Shown here in pieces: positions 1-9,612 of a DNA stretch of 64,000 nucleotides; the first letter of the stretch is position 1; every line of letters starts with the position of its first letter. Location of the stretch: positions 434,001-498,000 of the forward strand of contig NZ_RJRZ01000001.1 in NCBI RefSeq assembly GCF_003993775.1, in the 5' to 3' direction. The notes beneath the pieces are model-generated. The model had not been told where the DNA came from. It saw only the letters and a program-made list of their open reading frames with translations, and ran no database searches. The stretch is from Frigidibacter oleivorans (GTDB lineage: Bacteria; Pseudomonadota; Alphaproteobacteria; Rhodobacterales; Rhodobacteraceae). The position numbers and the translations under genes are program-made.

Positions 1-876
1 GTAGACCGGCCGCTCGGCCTGCTTGGGCACGAAGTAGTACATCATGCCGAGGAAGCCCGCGGTCAGGAAGAAGCCGACGGCGTTGTGGCCATACCACCAC
101 TGCGTCATCGCGTCCTGCACGCCCGCGAACAGCTGCACCGACTTCGACCCGAAGACCGACACCGGGATCGCGATGTTGTTCACCACATGCAGCATGGCGA
201 TGGTGACGATGAAGCTGAGGTAGAACCAGTTGGCGACGTAGATATGCCGCTCTTTCCGGTTCAGGATCGTGCCGAGGAAGACGGCCAGATAGGCGACCCA
301 GACGATGGTCAGCCACCAGTCCACATACCATTCCGGTTCGGCATATTCCTTCGACTGGGTGGCACCGAGGATATAGCCCGTGGCCGCCAGCACGATCACC
401 AGCTGATAGCCCCAGAACACGAACCAGGCGAGGTTGCCGCCCCACAGCCGCGCCGCCGAGGTGCGCTGCACCACGTAGAACGAGCTCATCAGCAGCGCGT
501 TGCCGCCGAAGGCGAAGATCACCGCCGAAGTGTGCAGCGGACGCAGCTTGCCGAAGTTCATGTAGCCGTCCGCCCAGCCGAAGTTGAGGTCGGGGAAGGC
601 CAGCTGGAAGGCGATGAAGGTGCCGGCGAGAAAGCCCACCACGCCCCAGAGCGAGGTGGCGATCACCCCGGCGCGGATCACGCCGTCGTTGTATTCGTCC
701 AGGCGCGGCGGACGAGGTTCGTCCATGCGCCGCAAGACCCACAGGAACGTCACCGCGGCCGCGAGCATCACGGTCAGTGCGTTCACCATGTAGGCCAGAT
801 CGCGCGCATAATTGGCCGCGATCGCGGCCAGCACCGCGATGGCACCAAGCACGATCAGCTTGATATAGTCCCACAT
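1..876 (-). CDS. ccoN: cbb3-type cytochrome c oxidase subunit I (partial, N-terminal 292 residues)
   Basis: This is the catalytic, haem-copper subunit of the high-affinity cbb3 terminal oxidase in the inner membrane. The reading frame starts at the ATG at 876 ([13 protein letters not shown]) and runs off the left edge without a stop. The visible part has the first transmembrane helices, the [16 protein letters not shown] segment with a haem-ligand histidine, and the [11 protein letters not shown] segment of the active-site region. The remaining ccoN and the usual ccoOQP genes would lie outside the window. It is divergent from a universal stress protein gene, with two FNR-type boxes between them, which fits oxygen-controlled expression. 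Identification is by direct recognition of the family sequence. Confidence 0.95.
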   Translation of the reverse strand, partial: MWDYIKLIVLGAIAVLAAIAANYARDLAYMVNALTVMLAAAVTFLWVLRRMDEPRPPRLDEYNDGVIRAGVIATSLWGVVGFLAGTFIAFQLAFPDLNFGWADGYMNFGKLRPLHTSAVIFAFGGNALLMSSFYVVQRTSAARLWGGNLAWFVFWGYQLVIVLAATGYILGATQSKEYAEPEWYVDWWLTIVWVAYLAVFLGTILNRKERHIYVANWFYLSFIVTIAMLHVVNNIAIPVSVFGSKSVQLFAGVQDAMTQWWYGHNAVGFFLTAGFLGMMYYFVPKQAERPVY

Positions 877-971
877 ATCGTTGCGTCCCTTGTCCTGTCG
901 CTGCCGGCGACTCGTGCCGGCGATGGCTTTGCAGACTGGTCCGCTTCTGGGGCGCGGCGCGGGGCAACGCC

Positions 972-985
972 TTGATCTGGGTCAA
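972..985. promoter_or_regulatory. FNR-type box proximal to ccoN
   Basis: The sequence TTGATCTGGGTCAA matches TTGA-N6-TCAA, one base off the TTGAT-N4-ATCAA consensus. It lies 96 bases upstream of the ccoN start. A class II position (-41.5) would put the ccoN transcript start near 937, but the -10 there is poor. Assignment to ccoN rather than usp is inferred from proximity. Confidence 0.8.
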
Positions 986-1004
986 CTGATCGGAAAAGGC
1001 CGGT

Positions 1005-1018
1005 TTGATCCGCATCAA
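1005..1018. promoter_or_regulatory. Perfect FNR box proximal to usp
   Basis: The sequence TTGATCCGCATCAA is a perfect TTGAT-N4-ATCAA palindrome. Placing its centre at -41.5 predicts a usp transcript start near 1053, with TACGAC at 1041-1046 in the -10 position and a 31-base leader containing a GGGAG ribosome binding site. Confidence 0.85.
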
Positions 1019-1083
1019 GGCGGCGCAGGGGGGCGGGGTCTACGACTCGGCCCGGGACCAATCGGCTCAGGGAGATCCGCCAC

Positions 1084-1923
1084 ATGGCCTACAAGTCCAT
1101 CCTCACCATCGTCACCGATCCGCAGGCACAGGCCGCACAGATCGACGCGGCCGTGGCGCTTGCCCGGGCCGAGGACGCGCATCTGGAACTGTTCTCGCTT
1201 GGCATCGACCGGACGCAGACGGGCTATTACTACGCCGGGGCAACCGGCTTCGTGTATCAGGAGATGATCGAGCAGGCGCAGCGCGACGTGGCCGAGGTCG
1301 AGGCCGCGCTGCGCCAGCGCATGGCCGCCGAGGACATCCGCTGGTCCTGCGAGGCGGCCGTGGCCCAGCTGGGCGCGATGAGCGGGCTGATCGCCCTGCG
1401 CGCCCGCTTCGCCGATCTGGTCGTGCAGATGAAGCCCTATGCCAAGGGCCAGCCCGGCGAATGCGAGGCCATTGTCGAGGCCGCGATGTTCGAGGGCGGC
1501 GCACCGCTGCTGGTCGTGCCGGAAACCGGGCTGCAGGCCATCCCGGGCCAGCGCGTCGTCATCGCCTGGAACCAGAGCGTCGAGGCGCTGAACGCGGTGC
1601 ATGCGGCGCTGCCGATCCTCAAACGGGCGGCGATGGTCAACATCGCGGTGATCGACCCGCCCCAGCACGGACCGGAACGGTCGGACCCGGCCGGCCTCTT
1701 GTCGCAATGGCTGTCGCGCCACGGGGTGCGGGCCGAGGTTTCGGTGCTGGCCAAGACGATGCCGCGCATTTCGGACATCCTGGCGCGGCACCTGCGCGAC
1801 ACGGATGCCGACCTTCTGGTGATGGGGGCCTACGGCCATTCCCGGTTCCGCGAGGCGATCCTCGGCGGCGCCACCCGCAACACGCTGGAAGCGACCGAAC
1901 GCCCGGTGTTCATGGCGCACTAG
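1084..1923 (+). CDS. Tandem-domain universal stress protein (UspA family)
   Basis: A 279-residue cytoplasmic protein with two Usp folds in tandem, roughly residues 1-140 and 150-279. The first begins MAYKSILTIVTD. The second ends in the nucleotide-loop-like segment GAYGHSRFREAILGGATRNTL, where the usual G-x2-G-x9-G-S/T pattern is slightly degenerate (G followed by GAT). Usp proteins bind ATP or act as stress adaptors; no specific substrate can be read here. Start chosen for the GGGAG sequence just upstream. It is divergent from ccoN and preceded by a perfect FNR box, so expression under low oxygen is likely. Such usp genes beside cco genes are known in Rhodobacteraceae. Confidence 0.88.
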   Translation: MAYKSILTIVTDPQAQAAQIDAAVALARAEDAHLELFSLGIDRTQTGYYYAGATGFVYQEMIEQAQRDVAEVEAALRQRMAAEDIRWSCEAAVAQLGAMSGLIALRARFADLVVQMKPYAKGQPGECEAIVEAAMFEGGAPLLVVPETGLQAIPGQRVVIAWNQSVEALNAVHAALPILKRAAMVNIAVIDPPQHGPERSDPAGLLSQWLSRHGVRAEVSVLAKTMPRISDILARHLRDTDADLLVMGAYGHSRFREAILGGATRNTLEATERPVFMAH

Positions 1924-1939
1924 GTTGCCGCGCCGGCCT

Positions 1940-2335
1940 CTAGGCCGAAGGGACGCTGGCCTTGCCTACACGGGCCAGCGTCTGGCGCAACTGAACCAGC
2001 GCGTCGGTTTCGCTAGGAGACCGTCCAGAAACGCTGCTCAACGTCTGCTTCAGGCTTTGGACGACCACGCCACGCTGGGCAAGCGTGCACATCAAGGTGC
2101 CTCCGACGAACCCTGCCGCGAAGCCGGCGAGCCAGCCGGGAACGGCGCCCACGACCGGAATTACCACGGTCCCTGCCCCGGCCATGCCGACCGCGCCCGC
2201 TCCGCCAAGGGGAATGCCGCCCTTCAAAGCGCAGTGGCGGATGATTGCGGCCAGAGTTCGCGCTTCGGTCTGCTCGAGCCCGAGCAGGGTCCCGAGTTCG
2301 CGCTGCATCTGTCGTTCGGCGTCGAAGTCACTCAT
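1940..2335 (-). CDS. Small protein with a Gly/Ala-rich hydrophobic centre, unknown function
   Basis: I do not recognise this 131-residue protein. Residues about 1-35 are charged and helical-looking. Residues about 38-82 are a glycine- and alanine-rich hydrophobic stretch with GxxxG-type spacing (for example AGAVGMAGAGTVV and GWLAGFAAGFVGG), and the tail is polar with few aromatics. This could be a pair of glycine-zipper membrane helices. There is no signal peptide. It lies 32 bases downstream of fnrL on the same strand, so co-transcription is possible, and it is convergent with usp. Reality is supported by the filled space and plausible composition, not by homology. Confidence 0.55.
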   Translation of the reverse strand: MSDFDAERQMQRELGTLLGLEQTEARTLAAIIRHCALKGGIPLGGAGAVGMAGAGTVVIPVVGAVPGWLAGFAAGFVGGTLMCTLAQRGVVVQSLKQTLSSVSGRSPSETDALVQLRQTLARVGKASVPSA

Positions 2336-2367
2336 CTCGGTCCCCGGTAACCCACGCGATGCAGCCG

Positions 2368-3114
2368 TCAGTTCAGATACCCGCCGTCATAATCGTCGCC
2401 CGCCTCGTCCAGCAGGCGGTCGAAATCGGGGACGGTCACGTGGCGCTTGCCCTCGAGCTCGATGATCCCGTCGCGCTTCAGCGCCGACACCTGCCGGCTG
2501 ACGGTTTCCAGCGTCAGGCCCAGGTAATCGGCCATCGCCTCGCGCGTCAGCGGCAGGTCGAAGGACATCCGCCCCTGCATCGGCCGCAGCTTCAGCGAGG
2601 CGTCGCGCCGCGCGATGATGGCCAGCAGCGAGGCGATCTTCTCGCGCGCGGTCTTGCGCCCCAGAAGCAGCATCCATTCCCGCGCCGCGTCCAGTTCGTC
2701 CAGCGTCATTTCCAGCAGCCGGTGGCCGACATTGGGGGTGCTGACCAGCATCTCCTCGAACGGGCGCTTGCGGAAGCAGCACATCAGGAGGTCGGTGGTG
2801 GCGATGACGTTGTAGGCCGCCGTCTCGCGCCCCGGGCGGCCGACGAAATCCGACGGCAACAGCAGGCCCACCATCTGCGTGCGCCCGTCCTCCATCGTCT
2901 GGGTCAGGGTGGCGATGCCCGACACGACCGAGGCCACGAAATCCATGCGGTCGCCGGACCAGATGACGGTCTGCCCCGCCTCGTAGCTGCGATAGTATTT
3001 CAGCTCTTCCAGCCGGGCCAGCTCGTCGCTGCCACAGCGCGAACAGACCGCCCGGTGCCGGATCGGGCAGTCTCCGCAATGAAGCGACAGCGAGGGGGCG
3101 TCCTGAAGCGACAT
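2368..3114 (-). CDS. fnrL: Oxygen-sensing CRP/FNR-family regulator FnrL
   Basis: A 248-residue transcription factor that activates micro-oxic genes through a [4Fe-4S] cluster. N-terminal cysteines C13, C16, C24 and C27 sit in HCGDCPIRHRAVCSRC, and a CC pair in DLLMCCFRKR can supply the central ligand. A cNMP-like domain follows, then the helix-turn-helix with ETVSRQ, matching the E-x-x-S-R DNA-reading residues of FNR. The start at 3114 is preferred over an in-frame start at 3150, because the longer form would place the FNR box at 3122-3135 inside the coding region. Divergent from hemN. The box lies only 8 bases upstream of the ATG, so autorepression is plausible. Confidence 0.92.
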   Translation of the reverse strand: MSLQDAPSLSLHCGDCPIRHRAVCSRCGSDELARLEELKYYRSYEAGQTVIWSGDRMDFVASVVSGIATLTQTMEDGRTQMVGLLLPSDFVGRPGRETAAYNVIATTDLLMCCFRKRPFEEMLVSTPNVGHRLLEMTLDELDAAREWMLLLGRKTAREKIASLLAIIARRDASLKLRPMQGRMSFDLPLTREAMADYLGLTLETVSRQVSALKRDGIIELEGKRHVTVPDFDRLLDEAGDDYDGGYLN

Positions 3115-3121
3115 CTGAGGA

Positions 3122-3135
3122 TTGATTTGGGTCAA
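3122..3135. promoter_or_regulatory. FNR-type box between fnrL and hemN
   Basis: The sequence TTGATTTGGGTCAA matches TTGA-N6-TCAA. Its centre is 42.5 bases from the hemN ATG. In the class II position the transcript would start at 3170, one base before the hemN start codon, with TATCCC at 3158-3163 as the -10. Confidence 0.85.
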
Positions 3136-3170
3136 GGCTGATCGGCGCACGGTCCCCTATCCCTACGCCC

Positions 3171-4526
3171 ATGACACAGGAATCGCAACTTCATCGTCTG
3201 GGACTGTTCGACGCGCGGGTGCCGCGCTACACCAGCTATCCGACCGCGCCGCAGTTCGGCACGGCGGTCGGGCCCGACCGGTTCGCCGACTGGATCGGCG
3301 CGGTGCCGGAAGGTGAGGCGATCTCGCTTTACCTGCATGTGCCCTTCTGCCGCAGGCTCTGCTGGTTCTGCGCCTGCCGCACCCAGGGCACGAAAAGCGA
3401 GGATCCCGTCCGCAGCTATGCCGAGACGCTGGTACGGGAAATCGCGCTGCTGGCCCGGCACCTGCCGCGCGGGGTGCGGCTGGCGCGGCTGCACTGGGGC
3501 GGCGGCACCCCGACGCTGATGCCGCCCGAGGTGATGCACCGGATCGGCGAGGCGATCCTGTCCACGGTGCCCCTGGCCGAGGGCGGCGAATTTTCGGTCG
3601 AGATCGACCCGAACGAGATCGACGCCCCAAGGCTCGACGTGCTGGCATCGCTGGGGATGAACCGCGCCTCGATCGGCGTGCAGGATTTCGACCCGCTGAT
3701 CCAGAAGATCATCGGCCGCGAACAGAGCCACGAGGTGACCCGCCGGACCGTGGACCTGATCCGCGAGCGCGGCGTGCCGTCGCTGAACGCCGACATCCTG
3801 TTCGGCCTGCCGACCCAGACCCCGGTGAAGATCGCGGATTCGGTGCAAAAGCTGCTGGGGCTGTCGCCGGACCGCGTGGCGCTCTACGGCTATGCGCATG
3901 TGCCCTGGGTGGCGCGGCGCCAGCAGATGATCCCCTCGGACACGCTGCCCAACCCGATGGAGCGGCTGGCCCTGTTCGAGACGGCGCGGCAGCTGTTCCT
4001 GTGGGACGGTTACCAGGAAATCGGCATCGACCACTTCGCCCGGCCCGGGGACGGTCTGGCGCGGGCGGCGCGCGAGGGCCGGCTGCGCCGCAACTTCCAG
4101 GGCTATACCGACGACACCGCGCCGGTGCTGATCGGGCTCGGGGCCTCGGCGATTTCGCGCTTCCCGCAAGGTTATGCGCAGAACGCGCCGGCGACCTCGG
4201 CCCATGTGAAGGCGATCGAGGAAGGCGGCTTCTCGACCGCGCGCGGGCATGAGTTCCGGGGCGAGGATCTGCTGCGCGCCCGGATGATCGAGGCGGTGAT
4301 GTGCGACTTCCGCATCGACCGGGCCGAACTGCTGCGCGACTTCGACACCACGCCCGCGCGGATCGACGCGCTGTTCGGGTTGGCGCAGGCCGCCTTCGGC
4401 GACATGCTGACAGTGGGGCCCGAGGGCCTTTCGGTGCCCGAGGTGGCGCGGCCGCTGACCCGGATGATCGCCCGCAGCTTCGACGCGTTCGACCTGTCGA
4501 AGGCCGGCCACAGCCCCGCGATCTGA
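3171..4526 (+). CDS. hemN: Oxygen-independent coproporphyrinogen III oxidase
   Basis: A 451-residue radical SAM enzyme that decarboxylates two propionates of coproporphyrinogen III to give protoporphyrinogen IX without oxygen, in cytoplasmic haem synthesis. The cluster-binding motif C60-x3-C64-x2-C67 with a further C69 lies in VPFCRRLCWFCACRTQ. HWGGGTPTLM and the RASIGVQDFD segment follow, then a C-terminal HemN domain. Length matches the family. There is no ribosome binding site in front of the ATG at 3171. With the FNR box at 3122-3135 this suggests a leaderless FnrL-activated transcript. It ends 8 bases before the convergent glycosyltransferase gene. Confidence 0.95.
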   Translation: MTQESQLHRLGLFDARVPRYTSYPTAPQFGTAVGPDRFADWIGAVPEGEAISLYLHVPFCRRLCWFCACRTQGTKSEDPVRSYAETLVREIALLARHLPRGVRLARLHWGGGTPTLMPPEVMHRIGEAILSTVPLAEGGEFSVEIDPNEIDAPRLDVLASLGMNRASIGVQDFDPLIQKIIGREQSHEVTRRTVDLIRERGVPSLNADILFGLPTQTPVKIADSVQKLLGLSPDRVALYGYAHVPWVARRQQMIPSDTLPNPMERLALFETARQLFLWDGYQEIGIDHFARPGDGLARAAREGRLRRNFQGYTDDTAPVLIGLGASAISRFPQGYAQNAPATSAHVKAIEEGGFSTARGHEFRGEDLLRARMIEAVMCDFRIDRAELLRDFDTTPARIDALFGLAQAAFGDMLTVGPEGLSVPEVARPLTRMIARSFDAFDLSKAGHSPAI

Positions 4527-4533
4527 CCCGGGC

Positions 4534-5753
4534 TCAGCCGCCCCGCAATTCGACGAAGTCCACCAGCCGGGGCAGGCAGACCGTGGTCAGGTCATAGCGG
4601 GCCACGGCTGCGGCGCGGGCGGCGGCGGCGAGCGGCGCATGGCCGGCCGGATCGGCCAGCGCGGCGGTCAGCGCGGCGGACCAGCCCGGCACGTCGAAGA
4701 AGTCCACCAGCCGCGCCGTGACCCCGTCTTCCAGCGCCTCCGCCACCGGCGGGGTGCGCGAGGCGACGATGGCCGCGCCCGCCGCCATCGCCTCGATCAG
4801 CGACCAGCTGAGCACGAAGGGATAGGTCAGATAGGCGTGGACCCGCGTCACCTGCAGCAGCGACAGGAACTGCGGATAGGGCAGGCGGCCGAGGAAATGC
4901 ACCCGCTCCAGGTCCAGCTGCCCGTCGAGTTCCGCCAGCAGCCGCCGCTTCCAGCTGGTGCCGCAGGGGGGCTTCGCGCCATAGCTCTGGCCCTCGTCCC
5001 CCACGATCACCGCCTGCGCCTGCGGCCGGGCCGCCAGCACCGCCGGCAGCGCCCGCAGGAAGGTATGGATGCCGCGATAGGGTTCCAGACTGCGCGAGAC
5101 ATAGCTTAGCACCTCGTCGCCCGGCCGCAGCACCCGGCCATCGGGCAGGTCCAGCCGCGCGGCCGGGTCGGGCCGGATCCGGGCCGTATCGACGCCGTCA
5201 TGAATGACGGTGATCTTCTCGCGCAGGCCCGGCGGGAACGAGGCCGCCTGCCATTCGGTCGGCGCCAGCGCCGCGTCGCAATCGACCAGCGCCTGGGTCA
5301 TGTGGGCGCGCCGCGTCAGGGTGATCATCCGCTGGTCGAGGCTGTCCTGCCGGAATTCGGGGTCGAAGTCGGTGTCGAGCCCGCGGGTGCCATACATGAA
5401 CTCGGCATAGGCGAGGTGCCGCGCCTCGGGCCAGACCTCGCGCAGATACAGCGTCTCGCCCCAGCCGGTATGGCCCAGCACCACGTCGGGGCGGAACCCG
5501 TGCCGGTCGCGCAGGGCGGCGGCGGCGCGGGCGGCGGCGATGCCGCGCAGCGTCGCCTTGTGGAAGGTGGCCACCGGGCCGGCGATCGCCTCTTCCGCCG
5601 CCTTGTCCCAGCGATAGTGCATGGTCCTCACCCGCGTCGGGCGGCGGTTGCCCTCGGCCGTCAGGGCCAGCACCTCGTGCCCGCGCGCGGCCAGCGCCGG
5701 CGCCAGATGCAGGAACTGCGCCGGAAAGTTCTGGTGGACCAGCAGGACCCGCA

Positions 5754-5754
<1 letters not shown>
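4534..5754 (-). CDS. Family 4 glycosyltransferase
   Basis: A 406-residue GT-B fold protein beginning MRVLLVHQNFPAQFLHLAPAL, typical of the N-terminal domain of a GT4 subfamily (PF12000-like). The C-terminal half has SYVSRSLEPYRGIHTFLRALP and VHAYLTYPFVLSWSLIEAMAAG, the acceptor-side and nucleotide-sugar E-x7-E type region. It would transfer a sugar from a nucleotide donor; neither sugar nor acceptor can be read. Its ATG at 5754 shares one base with the stop codon of yejF (TGATG), so it is translationally coupled to the peptide transporter operon, an unexpected partner. Confidence 0.85.
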
Positions 5755-7390
<1,636 letters not shown>

Positions 7391-7394
<4 letters not shown>

Positions 7395-8494
7395 GCGAAG
7401 GTCTTTCGCGGGTCGAAGGCGTCGCGGACGCCCTCGAAGATGAAGACCAGCAGCGACAGCATGATCGCGAAGGTGAAGAAGGCCGACAGGCCCAGCCAGG
7501 GCGCCTGCAGGTTCGACTTGCCCTGCAGCGACAGTTCGCCCAGCGACGGCATCGACGAGGGCAGGCCGTAGCCCAGATAGTCCAGCGCCGCCAGCGCGCC
7601 GATATTGGCGGTGACGAGGAAGGGCAGCATGGTCAGCGTCGCCACCATCGCGTTGGGCAGGATGTGGCGGAACATGATCGTCCGGTCCCGCACGCCGAGC
7701 GCCCGGGCCGCGCGGACATATTCGAAGTTCCGCGCCCGCAGGAATTCCGCCCGCACCACGCCCACCAGCGCCGGCCAGCCGAAGACGATGGAGATGATGA
7801 CCAGCAGGGTGAAACTTCGCCCGAGGATCGCGAACAGGATGATGATGACGTAGAGCGAGGGGGTGGAACCCCAGATTTCCAGCACACGCTGGAAGATCAG
7901 GTCGGTCCGGCCGCCGAAATAGCCCTGCACCGCCCCCGCGGCGATGCCGATGACCGCCGAGGCGCCGGTGACGATCAGCGCGAACAGGACCGACAGGCGG
8001 AACCCGTAGATGATCCGCGCCACCACGTCGCGGGCGGTGTCGTCGGTGCCCAGCCAATGCGCGGCATCGGGGGCCGAGGGCGCGGTGCCCACGTTGTTGA
8101 TGGTGCGGAAGCTGTAGGGGATCGGCGGCCACAGCGCCCAGCCCCGGTCCACCGGCTGCCCCGCCACCTCGCCATCGGCCGCATCCTCGATCGTGCCCTC
8201 CGGATCGTCCCAGCACTCCGGCAGGCCGCCGGTGCGGATCAGGCAATCGACGCCGGGGTCGGAATAGATCGCCTCGGTGCGGAAATCGCCGCCGAAAGTG
8301 GTTTCGGGATAGAAGCGGTAGACGGGAAAGTAGAGCTCGCCCCGGTAGCTGACGACGATCGGGCGGTCATTCGCCAGCAGTTCGGCGACGAGCGACAGCC
8401 CGAACAGCGCCGCGAAGATCCACAGCGACCAGAAGGCGCGGCCATTGGCCCGGAAGTTGCGCCAGCGGCGGGCGTTCAGCGGCGACAGCCTCAT
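7391..8494 (-). CDS. yejE: Peptide ABC transporter permease
   Basis: A 367-residue inner-membrane permease. It begins [22 protein letters not shown], has a first membrane helix at about residues 20-40, and then the long periplasmic loop typical of YejE (containing [13 protein letters not shown] and CWDDPEG). The BPD-transporter core of five helices follows, with the EAA-type coupling segment around [21 protein letters not shown]. Start at 8494 overlaps the yejB stop, indicating coupled translation. With yejB it forms the peptide channel served by yejA and yejF. Confidence 0.92.
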
Positions 8495-9582
8495 CCCTGC
8501 CTCCGCTCGAAATCGATGCGCGGATCGACGAAGACATACATCAGGTCCGACAGGATCCCGACCAGGAGCCCCACGAGGCCGAAGACATAGAGCGTGCCGA
8601 AGACCACCGGATAGTCGCGCTGCACCGCCGCCTCGTAGCCAAGCCGCCCCAGACCGTCGAGCGAGAAGATCGTCTCGATCAGCAGCGACGAACCGAAGAA
8701 GACGCCGAGGAACAGCCCCGGAAAGCCCGCGATCACGATCAGCATGGCGTTGCGGAAGACATGGCCATACAGCACCCGCCCCTCGGACAGGCCCTTGGCG
8801 CGGGCGGTCATCACGTATTGCTTGTTGATCTCGTCCAGAAAGCTGTTCTTGGTCAGCAGGGTCAGGGTGGCAAAGCTGGAAATCGTGGTGGCCAGCACCG
8901 GCAGGGTGATGTGCCACAGGTAGTCCAGCACCTTCTCGACCGGCCCGAGGCTCGACCAGTTGTCCGAGGTCAGCCCCCGCAGCGGGAAGATCTGCCAGTA
9001 GCTGCCGCCCGCGAACAGCACGATCAGCAGCACCGCGAACAGGAAGGCCGGGATCGCATAGGCCACGATGATGATCCCCGAGGTCCAGGTGTCGAAGGCG
9101 GTGCCGTCCCGCACCGCCTTGCGGATGCCCAGCGGGATCGAGATCAGATAGGCGATCAGCGTCGACCACAGGCCCAGCGTGATCGACACCGGCATCTTCT
9201 CGATCACCAGATCGACGACCGAGACCGAGCGGAAGAAACTTTCGCCGAAATCGAAGGTCAGGTAGCCGCGCATCATCAGCAGGAACCGGGTCACCGGCGG
9301 CTTGTCGAAGCCGAATTCGCGTTCCAGCTCCTCGATGAATTCGGGCGGCAGGCCGCGGGCGCCGACATAGCTGTTGCCGGTCAGGTCCGAGGTGACGCCC
9401 AGATCCGCGTCGCCTGTATTGCCGCCGAGGTTCTGCAGAACGTCGCCGCGGCCCTCCATGTTCGCGATCACCTGCTCGACCGGGCCGCCGGGGACGAACT
9501 GGGTCAGCGTGAAGTTCACGATCATGATCCCCAGCAGCGTGGGGATCAGCAGCAGGAGCCGCCTGAGGATATATGCCGCCAT
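8491..9582 (-). CDS. yejB: Peptide ABC transporter permease
   Basis: A 363-residue DppB/OppB-type permease beginning [20 protein letters not shown]. The large periplasmic loop between helices 1 and 2 contains [15 protein letters not shown], and the coupling segment is [20 protein letters not shown]. It pairs with yejE as the transmembrane channel. It starts 30 bases after the yejA stop and its stop overlaps the yejE ATG. Confidence 0.92.
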   Translation of the reverse strand: MAAYILRRLLLLIPTLLGIMIVNFTLTQFVPGGPVEQVIANMEGRGDVLQNLGGNTGDADLGVTSDLTGNSYVGARGLPPEFIEELEREFGFDKPPVTRFLLMMRGYLTFDFGESFFRSVSVVDLVIEKMPVSITLGLWSTLIAYLISIPLGIRKAVRDGTAFDTWTSGIIIVAYAIPAFLFAVLLIVLFAGGSYWQIFPLRGLTSDNWSSLGPVEKVLDYLWHITLPVLATTISSFATLTLLTKNSFLDEINKQYVMTARAKGLSEGRVLYGHVFRNAMLIVIAGFPGLFLGVFFGSSLLIETIFSLDGLGRLGYEAAVQRDYPVVFGTLYVFGLVGLLVGILSDLMYVFVDPRIDFERRQG

Positions 9583-9612
9583 GTAACTGTCCGCGCTCCG
9601 CCGGTCAGGCCC

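Noticed and set aside
3115-3150. A longer FnrL start at 3150
   Set aside because: It would put the FNR box at 3122-3135 inside the coding region, and the extra 12 residues do not look like FNR N-termini.
7395-8246. N-terminal extension of YejF giving an 830-residue protein
   Set aside because: The extension is an out-of-frame shadow of yejE; the ATG at 7394 overlapping the yejE stop is the natural start.
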